Below are positions 52,922 through 62,896 of a DNA stretch of 64,000 nucleotides, one piece after another (the stretch's first letter is position 1; the number at the start of each line of letters is the position of its first letter). The DNA comes from Euphorbia lathyris (lineage: Eukaryota; Streptophyta; Magnoliopsida; Malpighiales; Euphorbiaceae). Position numbers and translations under genes: made by a program. The stretch spans positions 87,109,001-87,173,000 of the forward strand of contig NC_088913.1 of the NCBI RefSeq assembly GCF_963576675.1, in the 5' to 3' direction. The notes below the pieces were generated by a model. That model made no database searches. It was not told where the DNA came from and saw only the letters and a program-made list of their open reading frames with translations.

Positions 52922-55839
52922 ATGGCTTCCGGCAAAAAGAAAACCCCTAAAACTCAAACCACAGACAAACCCACTGAGCACGCGGGTCCTTCGACGGAAA
53001 TAGAAAGGAAAATGATCAAGGTACACTCAAAGGTCAACAATCTGGAGGTTTTAAAATGCCGATGGTTTTCTCCAAGTTTTGTCTTGTCTGAGAAACCATT
53101 CTGTGAATGGATCGAGAAGAACAAGTGGAAAGGTCTCTTCTCTCTTTCAGGAACAACCTATCCCAGGTTAGTACGGGAATTCTACTCGAATCTACGTGTT
53201 GATGCAGATGACTGTGACTATTTGGAGACCACTGTTAAAGGTCAGAAAATCGTCGTAACCCCTGCCTATCTAGCCACATTGCTAGATTTACCAGACGAAG
53301 GAATTCAATTTAGAACGACAAAGGAGAAAATACCAAAAGACACAACTGATAAGCTAAAGGGGTTCTGTAAACCCAAAGATTATAAGGGTGAAATACCCAG
53401 CACCTGTATGGGTAAAGAACAAAAGATGGTCCACTTCATGCTGACCAACTTTATCTTCCCCAAACTCAGCTCAGCTTCATCCGCATCAAACTTCGAACAG
53501 TGCTTCATCTGGCACATGTTGACCTGCACTCCGTTCAATCTTCCCGTCTTTCTAGTTAGAGCGTTTCAACGAAGTGGTAAGAAACTCCGCTTGGGCTCAC
53601 TCATTACAAAATTATACAGGACAAGCAAATAGAAACGGTGAATGAAACAAGCACATTGGGAAGTGAAATCACTGCAGTCCTACTGGATGGACTATTGTAT
53701 AATCAACCCTTGAAGGGATATGAATGAGATGGAGATGCTGAGGAAGATGAAGAAGCTGAGCAACAAGAAATTGAGCCTGAAGCTGAGCCTGCAAAAGATG
53801 TTGAGGCTCATGCTGAGTCACCTAAGACAGCTCAGCCTGAGAGAAGGAAGAAGAGGAAGGCTGTAGAAACCTACTCCAAAGACATCCATGCTGTCCCAAA
53901 GAAAGTAAGGCTTTCATCAAGAGAAAAAGCTAAAGCTGACAAGGCTAAGGAGCAAGCTGAGAAAAGAAAGAGGCAAGAAGAGCCTAAGGATGAGGACGAA
54001 GAAACTCCAGAATCTCCCTTAAAGAAAAAGAAAAAGGGTAACTCCTTAAAGATAGTGGAAGCTGTCCCACTAGCCCTACTCAACCTGAAGGTCATGGAAC
54101 TGACCAAGAAAAAGGAAACTGTGGAAGAGACTGAGCAACATGTTGAACACCAAGAAGGTAATACTGAGCAGGAAGAATATCCCAATGTTGAAGAATCTCA
54201 GGATGATGCTGAGCAGAGAAAGAAAGAAAGTAATGTTGTTGAGGGTCCTGTTGAGCAACCTGTAGAAGAGGAGACAGTTGCTACTGAGTCCAATGAAGGT
54301 ATCCGAACCGACCATTCACCGCCAAGAGCTGAGACACGGCGAAGACTCAAAAAGAAAGCGCAAAAGCAAATTGATCTCATGGACGACTTTCCCATTGATG
54401 AGCCTGAAACTGACCTCTCTACAATCCAGTTCCAGTACTTCTCCAATGAAACTGAGTCACCACCAGAAAATCCAGTGGAAAAACAAGCCTCTGTTACTCA
54501 GGATGAGGAACAAGCCAAAAACCCTGCAGATCCAATTCAAGCTGCTCAAAGTGAGACACTTCCTGTCTCCACTTCACCTCTTCAAGCTGAGCAGATTAAC
54601 TTATCTAATCAAGTTCCACCCCCAACACAACATGTTGATGATTCAGCTCATCCAATCAATCAAAGTCCAGGTACCAATCAAGGTACTCAATCTGGCAGAG
54701 AACCAACTCCTCCACCACCATCAAACTCTATACCAGCCTCTGAGAATAATACTGATAAGTTTGCATACTTGAATGCTACTGAGTCTGGCCGACGGGTCAT
54801 TGCTTCTGCTCAGTCCTTGCTTCAAGATTTCCATATTACTCAAGCTGATGGTCACCAATCTACTCAAGCTGAGTCCTCTCACCTGTCAGGTATTACTTAG
54901 CTTCTGAATGAACTTCGAGGGCTTAAGGATCTGGTTAGCGTTATCACTGCGGTTCAAACTCAGCAACCTAATCAAGAGCAAATAGCAAAACTGACTGAAC
55001 TAGTGCTTACAATGGCTACCCATATGAATTCGCTTGAAGGCAAAATTCACCAACTGTCACAAGTCAATCCAGGGTATGTCACTTCCACTGAGCTTCAAAG
55101 CTACTTTGTTAAGCTAGCAGCGGAACTGATCACCTCTAGAGCAACTGCCAATCCTGAGTCTGTTACGTCTGCTGAATTGCAAGACTGTTTTACCAAATTG
55201 AATGCTGAGCTGACCAAATTAAGTCCAACCGGCAATGCTGAGTTTGCCACCTCTGCCGAACTTCAAAAATGTTTCACCCAGCTTCATACTGAGCTGACTA
55301 GTACACGTAATTTAGTATCCTCCTCCTCTCAGTGTACTATTGACCAATTAAGTGAAGCAGTCAGACTACTCAACATCGACAGAGCCCAAATGGATGTTGA
55401 TCCCATCTCCAACACTGAACTCATGAGCTTTTCACAAGCTATCATGAAGGCAATGCGCATCAACAATGGCCAGCGCATGTTTTATGATTCTGCTCTGCTC
55501 AAACTGTTCCATCAAGCCTTTGGTCAGATCACCAGCTCCCTCACCTGCCTAAGCAAATCTCATGAATGCCTCCTCAGCATGATCAGTAGCTCTCTTAGGG
55601 TTCCTAGGCATATCCAGGACGATAGTGTCCCAGTCATCGATGGCTTGGGTGAAAGCACCAAAAGGCTCCAGCGCTACTCTCAGTATCTCTCCTCCGCAGC
55701 ACGGAATGAAACTTTCCTCTACAAACCCGATGATGGCAAAACGAGGGAGACAAGTCAAGGAGAAACTCAGCCTCAGCCTGCAGGTAATGCGTCTGGAAAG
55801 CAAAGGGAAAGAAAAAGGAAAAGGCATTGCTCACGCTGA
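52922..55839 (+). pseudogene. Extra ORF after pol in the Sirevirus-like element
   Basis: The ATG at 52922 opens a 236-codon block (EFYSNLRVDADD, LLDLPDEGIQF, FIWHMLTCTPFNLPV) resembling the domain found in many plant transposon-associated proteins (putative plant transposon protein/PMD-like). A 1-bp shift just before 53630, a TGA near 53727 and a TAG at 54898-54900 interrupt an otherwise continuous frame to 55839. The middle is Lys/Glu-rich and disordered (KKKKKGN, ESQDDAEQ, PPPPSNS), the end has repeated helical units (ATSAELQKCFTQLHTELT-like, three times). No signal peptide or membrane segment is seen, so it is not a classical Env. Role unknown; undamaged length would be near 970 residues. 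Confidence 0.75.
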
Positions 55840-56282
55840 TCTCTCAGCTCAGAGAAAGAAGAAGTAAAACTAGCTTAGTCAGTGTCTAAAGACTTAGCTT
55901 CATATCCTGTTCCTATCTTTGAATAGTTGGTTGTTTGTTGTTTAGGTTAATATGTTTCTTTTTGTGTTGTTGTTGTTTAATCCGATATAACAAGTATTAG
56001 TTTTCTTCCTGATCTGACTAATTAAGTTTGAACAAACAAATCAAAAAGGTCAAACACATTAACACTAAAAATAAACTGAGAGACAACATCCTTCCAAAAC
56101 TGAGTCAGTACACACAAATGTCTTAAGTCTAATTAAATTAGATCTTGAAAGGCTTAGAATAAAGTTAAGACAAAATGTATGCAACCCTTACGGGGGAGTC
56201 ATATAAAAAAATATCAATCATGGGGCAACTTATAACTGAGTTCCGTAATTATGTATTTTGCCAACATCAAAATGGGGGAGTT
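55840..56282 (+). promoter_or_regulatory. 3' untranslated region with two polypurine tracts
   Basis: Non-coding. ACGGGGGAGTC near 56189 and AAAATGGGGGAGTT at about 56269-56282, the latter directly before the 3' LTR. Doubled PPTs are known in Sireviruses; they prime plus-strand DNA synthesis. Confidence 0.75.
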
Positions 56283-57685
56283 TGTTGAAACACCTTTTAA
56301 CAAGATTTTGATTTGACAAAATCATCCATGATTAAGAGGCAATTAAATTTAGATGCTTTGATTTAATTGTACTAATATGTTTGTTAAATATTGAGTGCAA
56401 AAATATATAAAGTAAAGACAGGACAAAAGTCAGCCCAAGCGAAGCTGAGTAGAATGGAACTCAGTATGACGGAATGGAAGCTGAGTGAAGTAAAATTAGG
56501 AAGCAAAATGAAGCTGACTAAAGTTGAAGACTTCTTCAGGAGCGGTTAAACAAAACGGAGCTGACCTAGAAGGAACTCAGCATGAACGTTGAATACTCGA
56601 AGAGAACAAACGAAGCTGAGTGACAGTCAGGACAGCATGAAGGATCCGTTCACTAAAAGACAAAGTCTGCCAATCTTCTGCACCAATAATTGGAACCTCG
56701 AAGACACCTAAAAGACTAATTCCAAGAGTCATGGGATGTTGGATTATTGGAAAAAGACAACTGGCAAAAATAGACAAACCAGACGCAAGAAGACAAACCT
56801 GACGCCTGAAGAAAACAGAGAAAGGGAATGGTGGTGCAGTCTGAAGCTTTCCAGAAATTGTTCCCCAAAAGAGCCGTTTTGATGTTAACGGTTAAGACAT
56901 TTCAAAACGATCAAATCTACAAATTTCCTTCTATAAAAGGACAATCGAAAAACTTGGATATATACATTGAAGCATCGAAAGAAAAATACAAGAGAGAAAG
57001 TCTCAAAAGCACTCAAATACAAAAAGGATCTTACACCAACTTTTCTATTCTATGTGTAAATGCTAGATTGATTTGTAATCATCTAAAGTGTTCTTTAGTT
57101 CAAAAAGAACAAGTCTGTGATCAATAGGAATATTGAGAGTGTAAAGCTGAGTGCTTGGTTGTGAGCATTTCAGTGGTAGAAGACATCTAGGTGTTGGGTT
57201 GTAGCACTTAGTAGGAGTTGAGTAGATGAATAGAGGAAGGTACTCTTGCATATTCAACTGCCTTGTAATTGGTTTGTGCTCTACCTTTAAAGAGCTCAGT
57301 ATTGGATTCAAAAAGCCCGGAGGACTCTGGGGACTGGACGTAGGCAGAGAGGCCGAACCAGGATAAGTGATACTGAGTAATCTCTAAACTCTCTCTTATA
57401 ATTGCATGTGTTGTTTGCTACTCAGCATATAAATTGCCTAAGCTGATCTTGAGTAAGTAAGTGGTGCTGAGTTAGAAGCTGACCTCCAAGAGTGTCAATT
57501 CCTAACTCTCAAGAAAACAACTTTGGTCAACATTTGACTAAAGCTGTCCTGAGATATATCTCACCAAGCTGACCAAAGGCTAAGTTAATAAACTCTCAAA
57601 ATAACTTCCAGTCAGCTTAATTAAAACGTGAAAAAGTTATATTAGTTCCTAACCCCCCCTTGGAACTAATTACCAGGGACCAACA
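56283..57685 (+). repeat. Sirevirus-like copia, 3' LTR
   Basis: 1403 bp, TGTTGAAAC...GGGACCAACA, closely matching 45922-47329, with the TATA box near 56931. Confidence 0.93.
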
Positions 57686-57690
57686 GTATT

Positions 57691-58271
57691 CTATGGTAAG
57701 TCACATGTGTTATCAGTGTTGAAGTGCTTTGGTTGCCTTTGTTTTGTGACTGATATTTCTCCACATAAAGATAAGTTTTCTCCAAGTGCATTCAAGGGTA
57801 TTTACTTAGGCAACTCTACAGGACAAAATGGTTGTAAAGTGTACAACTTCCTTACTCACAAGGTTTGTGTTTCCAGGGACGTGCAGTTTTATGAACATAT
57901 CTTCCCTGGTTATCCCAATCCTAAATCAGCTCCTAGCCTGACTGCAAACATCTTGATCCTACCCAATCTTAGTTCTCATATAGAAAATTTTGACCTTTAT
58001 CCTATCTCTCAATCTCATATTCCTGCTTCTTCTTCTAACACACCTACATCCCTTAATTCTCCCAATTCTCCTAATTCTCCTAATTCTCCTAATTCTCAAC
58101 CAACTACACCCATTTGTTCATCTAAACCATCAAGCCCCTCCATAAATCTTTTAAACAATACAACAGACTCCAATGCATCCCAGCCACCTATTGCTAAAAG
58201 AAACTCTACCAGAACTAGTAGACAACCTGAATGGCTTAATGATTTTGTGGTGAATGTGGTTGATGAGTATT
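57691..58271 (+). pseudogene. Integrase C-terminal region of the older copia element
   Basis: Directly continues the 45,9xx integrase after the TSD: VLKCFGCLCFVTD, HKDKFSPSAFKGIYLG, VCVSRDVQFYEHIFP, typical of the copia integrase C-terminus. A Ser/Pro/Asn repeat (about four PNS units near 58060-58100) follows, then RTSRQPEWLNDF, the usual lead-in to RT. The frame is cut at 58272 by the next LTR element, so RT is absent. Confidence 0.85.
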
Positions 58272-59916
58272 TGATAGGGGTCAAAAACCCCTATCTTTGG
58301 GTACGGTTTTTGGACGGGTTTTAGCATTATTTAGTTAATAAGCGAGCATTTCTCGCATTTAAATGCTTTTGTGTGAGTTAGTTAGGAATTGGAAACGTTT
58401 TATTTATTTTTCGTTGTTTAGGCTCGTTTTATGACCAATCTAGGCAATTACGGCTAAAATAGCATGCATAGTATAATTCCATTATCTTTTGAAGCTAATT
58501 GGTCCGTAAAAAGTCGCACCAAACGAAGCGTTTGCTCAAAATAAGCGATTGACGGATCAATTTAGCCTTTGGACTAATGTTATCTGGAGTTTCTGTACGT
58601 GCGCAGGTGTAAGTTCGGGCGAAAAAGGGCATCGACGGCATTCGGCAAGCATCAAGGGCATGCCGGGCGAAAACGCTCGACGAGCGGGCCTCCATAGGCC
58701 ATGCCTGCTCACCGAGCAGGCCCCTGGAGGCCTACTCGCCGAGCAGGCCGCTAGGCGCCTGCTCGGCGAGCAGGGCGCTGCTCGTCGCGAGTAGCCTTGC
58801 TCGCCGAGCAGCTCGCCCTGCTCGGCGAGCAGACCTGCGGGAATTGGTCAAAAAGACCAATTCCGCCCCCACGAAGCCACGATGGACCCCACGACTTCCT
58901 ACACCAATAAGGACACGAAAATAGGTCGAAAAGAGGGCCGAGCCACGCCTATAAATAGAGTTTTTCCAATGTAATTTAGACATATTTTATCTTTGTAATT
59001 TTCTTAGTTTTTCCCCTTGAGAAATCCTCTCCACCTTCTCCATATCCTTCAAACCTCCATTGAAGACACCTCCGAAGCTCCGTTCACCGAGGATTGCTCA
59101 AGCTCCATCCTTAAGTCCTAGAAAGACGCCTGCATTGGTAGACAGGTTCCCTGAAAGGGATTTTTCTTCTTTTACATTCTGTCTAGCCTCTGATACATGT
59201 TATGAATTCTAGGCTTATTGTAACTTCGTGACAATGTTTTCCATCTTTGATATATATTATAGTTCTTGTTCATTCAATTGTTTTAATGCTTTAATCTTTG
59301 TTTACGCTTTGTCTGATTGGTTTAACTCATTCGATAATCCCAAAATCAAGTTGGCACATATTGCGAGCTGAATCTGACCTAGTCAGTGCCTATAGGATTG
59401 ACGACCCTATAGAAGATTAAGCCCAAATTGCTGAGCCTTAGAGCTAGTTTCGGCCTTACAAGGGAATCACGAACTAGGAACTTTAGGAGGATAGGTCGGG
59501 TTAATCGCCTCGGACACAAGTGACTTAGGTTTTAATTCAATTGCTTAAACATTCTATTTTCATTATCATCGTATCCCTTCATGTTCCTTCGGATAATTGC
59601 ATTGGTAAAAGATCACTTAGGAGTAGTTTAACTTAATTCGGGGTAGAGTAACTTAATTAGGCGTAGAATAACTTAGTTAGAATCAGATAACTTAGCTAGG
59701 AATAGTATAATTCAACCTAGGAGTAGATTAACTTAGAAAAACCAACTCAAAACCCCCTAAGCCTAGATAACACCTGAAACCAAGTAACTCGATACTTGCA
59801 GAAATAAATCCTGTGGACGATAACCTGGACTTAACCAGAAATTTATTACTTGATAACGATGGGGTACACTTATCCCTTAGTGAGTTCTCATCTCTAACTT
59901 AGGTGAGGGCGCATCA
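58272..59916 (+). repeat. 5' LTR of the Tat/Athila-like element
   Basis: TGATAGGGGTC...GCGCATCA, 1645 bp. A good TATA box (TATAAATAG) lies at 58950-58958. A GC-rich palindrome block at about 58700-58835 precedes it. AGTAGTTTAACTTA-like words repeat near 59620-59735. Confidence 0.9.
58700..58835. repeat. GC-rich palindrome cluster in LTR
   Basis: Repeated CTGCTCGGCGAGCAG, CTCGCCGAGCAG, CTCACCGAGCAG and CTCGTCGCGAG words, each nearly self-complementary, in an otherwise AT-rich LTR. Ends about 115 bp before the TATA box. The second LTR carries the same block at about 63325-63460. Confidence 0.9.
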
Positions 59917-59922
59917 AGTTTT

Positions 59923-59940
59923 TGGCGCCGTTGCCGGGGA
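59923..59940 (+). promoter_or_regulatory. Primer-binding site (tRNA-Asp type)
   Basis: TGGCGCCGTTGCCGGGGA, six bases after the LTR end. Confidence 0.85.
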
Positions 59941-60114
59941 TTTATTTCTTCTACAATATCGAACCAAAGGTCGATTTGTTAGTTTAGGCATTCATTGTGA
60001 ATATCCGTTGTTTATAATCGTTTATACTTGTTTATATATAATCCTTTATACTTTTCTTTTTGTGAATATTTGTTTTTAATTTTTATTGTTATTTCTAATG
60101 ATTCTTCTTTTTTG

Positions 60115-60610
60115 AGAAAATAGCTAGAAACAATAGAAATAAGGAGTCTATTACGCATTTGCTTAACTTTCTATCTACTCACGAAGATCAAACTAACGAT
60201 TTGCATGCCTCAATTAAAAATTTATGCATACAAAAAGGGATCCTAGTTCATTCAACCGCGGACGAATCAATTAAAGAACCCAATTTGGTAGGTCATGTTA
60301 TAAGGTAATATCTTTTCCCATTAACAATGAAGAACTGATCCCTAATTATGAGAAACCAAAAGTTTCAATATTAATTGAGGAATCAGTTGAAATTGAGCCT
60401 CTAGAGAAGAATCCAAAAATAGAAGAGTTCAGTTTTGCTCCAAGTCCAGAAATTTTCATTCTCTTTGATTTACCAAGGGAATCAAAAAGGGAGCAAACTA
60501 ATTTTTTTCATAACTTGTTTAAATTTTATCCTTTGTTTTTATTAAAATTCTTTGAAACTGATAATCCATTTTGCAGGTACGGATTATTTATTCAGGAATT
60601 TGAATTCCTA
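60115..60610 (+). pseudogene. Gag-like leader remnant of the non-autonomous element
   Basis: About 60 codons (from near 60120, IARNNRNKESITHLLNFL to GHVIR) are open downstream of the PBS, then stop. Further short frames with Glu-rich content (EESVEIEPLEKNPKIEEF) follow. Position fits the gag start of Tat/Athila elements. No conserved domain is recognised. Confidence 0.35.
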
Positions 60611-60677
60611 ACGCGAATGTCAGCATACACCTAGGCGTGAATTCTATGTCGAGCTCACCGACTATAACGTAGCGCTT

Positions 60678-60695
60678 CTTGGGAGGCAACCCAAG
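60678..60695 (+). promoter_or_regulatory. Conserved hairpin word of Tat/Athila-type elements
   Basis: CTTGGGAGGCAACCCAAG is self-complementary (stem CTTGGG/CCCAAG) and sits in AGCGCTT...; this word is common near the end of coding sequence in plant Tat/Athila elements. Its function is not established. Confidence 0.6.
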
Positions 60696-60769
60696 TTTTA
60701 ATAAAACTTTTCAGGTTTATTTTATTTAGATTATACATTGATCTTTTAGTTTAGTCTTTTTAGTTTTCT

Positions 60770-60940
60770 TTTACGTTTTTTTAAAAAAATGTTCGTTTAA
60801 AAAAAATAAAATAAAAAAATAAAAAAATAATTAAATATTTTTTTAGTTGATTAGTTTTCTTTTATTTTATTTTATTTTATTTTATTTTATTTTCAAGTTT
60901 TCAGGTTTAAAATAAAATTAAAAAAAAAAAATTTGGCCCC
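60770..60940. repeat. A/T low-complexity and (TTTTA)n
   Basis: A-rich and T-rich runs, with (TTTTA)n at about 60870-60895. Confidence 0.85.
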
Positions 60941-61120
60941 AGGAGGCCCAGCTCACCGAGCAGGGCCCAGCTCGCCGCGAGCTAGGCGCTGGCGCCCAGC
61001 CCGCCGCTGGGCACTGCTCCCAGCATGCCGCTGGGCACTACGCGCAGTGCCCAGCCCGCCGCTGGGCACTGCACCCAGCCCGCCGCTGGGCACTGCCGCC
61101 CAGCCCGCTGCTCGGCCGCG
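60941..61120. repeat. GC-rich tandem repeat in the internal region
   Basis: Units of about 22 bp, CCCAGCCCGCCGCTGGGCAC with variants, four to five copies, preceded by GCTCACCGAGCAGGG, which matches the LTR palindromes. CCCAGC...GCTGGG arms allow folding. Open frames here (60933-61163, 60982-61314) are composition artefacts. Confidence 0.85.
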
Positions 61121-62896
61121 ATACGCAAACTGTTCGGGATTTTTAAATCCCGAACGGAGCTGAAAAATAATAATAATAATAATAAAAAATTATCGCGTTG
61201 TTTTATGTTAATTTGTTTTATTTTGTTATAATCCCAAGAATTGTACACCCTATCCGAAGTTAAGGTTTCGTTATTTGTCCTTGAGGGCTGAAAATTGGCA
61301 CCGCAAATCATCATATTTTTGGCGATTGCGATAAAATCAGTAAGTTGTCTTCTCCACCCTAACTTTTTGCACTTGTACTTTATGGTTTGTGATGCAATGT
61401 TGGAACTTATTGCATATTTTTAGTGTGAGGAGGAGGGGTAGACAAACTTACAAAAATTGTATAAATTTTTTTTAAAATTTTTGTTGCGTCGTGTCTAGTT
61501 TAGTTTAGCGTTTTCGGGTTTTATTTATGTTCTCGCATGTTTAGGATCTAAAACCCTAAACCTCCTTCGAATCTAAACTTCGTTATTTGTCCTTGAGGGC
61601 TGAGAACCGAATCTAAGATTGCATGACAACTAGTTTAGGTGTAGGACACAATCCTTGTATCTGTAAAAGCATGAGCTAAAGTTTGCATTTAGACCCTACT
61701 TTTGAAGAAATGCTAAAATCATTACTTAGGTAGATAACTTAAGAATTGAAGGCATGTGATGTTGAACTTGAGTTTGGGGAAAACTAGTAAACACAAAATT
61801 GAAACCCAAAGAATTGTGAGTTGAATTTGAGCCTAAGAGCGAACATCAAAAAGCTCTTTTTCTTGACATTTTTGTGTGAATGCTTTGACTTGTGGAAAGA
61901 CTACAGATTTTGCACCTAATACTGTGTTGAACCTACATGCAATGATTTGAGATGATAAACGATGAATCAGCCTCATTAGAATTAACCCCTTTTCTTTACC
62001 TTATTTTCTCTTTTTCATCCACTCTAGGAAGACCCTTTGAGCCTATGTTTTTGTAGTTTATAGATTTTTCTTTCGTACTAACCTATTTTTGCAAACCACA
62101 ACTTGGTTTGCTACTTAACCCAAAATTTTTGCAAAGCTCAAATTGAGCCTTTGTTTTCTTCTAGCGCTTTATCTTTGTTTATGGCATTACAGTAGCAAGC
62201 CAAAAGGCTAAGAAGTGAATGAGCATCACTATCCCAAAAAGAAAAAGAGAAAAACAGAAAAAGAAAAGAAAAGAAAAAAGACGAACAAAAGGGAAGAACT
62301 TTATTCCCCAGTTCTTAAAAAAAAAAGTCTCAAGAAAACATCCCAAAAAGAAAAAAAAAAGGGATGAAGAAAAAGCTCAGTCACTTCATATTTGCTAAAG
62401 CCATTTAAACTTTGTTTTTGTAGCGCTAGAACTATTAACCCTTGTTGTACCTTTAACCCTCTAACCACATTACAACCCCGATTAGAGGCTGTTTTTGATA
62501 TCATCGGAATCATATAGCATAGTAGAGGAACTCGGATGAACGTGCAAAATCAACGTAATCCTAAGCAAGAACATAAGCCGAGAGTAAGCACTTTAGCCAC
62601 CAAAATTGTGTGAAATGAGTGAACTACCTATGGTGAGGTGTTTTACTTAGCGATCCCCTTAAACTCGTTTAATTAAACATGTGTCCTTTTGCTTAAAACT
62701 ATGACCTATGATAATTGAAGTGCGGATTTTGGATATCGTGTCTCTACTTTGTATTTCCGAATGCATGTAATTACAGATGCTCGAAATTGTGTCAAGCACC
62801 TAGTCAAACCGTGAGGTTTTCTAGCTTGCTTGTGATGGTGGGTTTAGTTTTTTAGTTTACTTGGGGACAAGTAAAGTTTTAAGTGCGAGGAGGTTT
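61121..62896 (+). other. Non-coding internal region of the Tat/Athila-like element
   Basis: CGTTATTTGTCCTTGAGGGC occurs twice (near 61269 and 61574). A purine-only stretch lies at about 62232-62365. The last bases AAGTGCGAGGAGGTT (62880-62896) form the polypurine tract next to LTR 2. No ORF above 70 codons is believable. Confidence 0.7.

Larger units (their letters stand above)
45922..57685 (+). mobile_element. Sirevirus-like Ty1/copia element, 11.8 kb
   Basis: LTRs of about 1.4 kb (TGTTGAAAC...GGGACCAACA) flanked by TSD GTATT at 45917-45921 and 57686-57690. The PBS (GTGGTATCAGAGCC) sits one base after the left LTR. Gag, protease, integrase, RT and RNase H are followed by an extra ~2.9-kb ORF region and two GGGGGAG polypurine words (about 56190 and 56274). 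Size, long LTRs, multi-knuckle gag, doubled PPT and an ORF after pol fit Sireviruses (SIRE1/Maximus type). All ORFs after gag carry stops or frameshifts. Confidence 0.92.
44601..58271 (+). mobile_element. Older copia element fragment, interrupted at 45922
   Basis: Coding pieces 44601-45921 and 57691-58271 are parts of one copia pol, split by the nested element (TSD GTATT). Its own LTRs are not recognised. The 5' side is cut by the LTR fragment ending at 44600, the 3' side by the LTR element starting at 58272. Confidence 0.85.

Noticed and set aside
52922..55839. Calling the extra ORF a viral-type env gene
   Set aside because: No signal peptide, membrane segment or cleavage site seen; only the position is env-like.
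58549..58794. ORFs over the LTR palindrome block (also 63113-63418 and minus-strand partners)
   Set aside because: Open in several frames because of GC-rich palindromes; located in U3 of an LTR.
60933..61314. Pro/Arg/Ala-rich ORFs on both strands
   Set aside because: GC-rich tandem repeat artefact without stop-codon bias or homologue.
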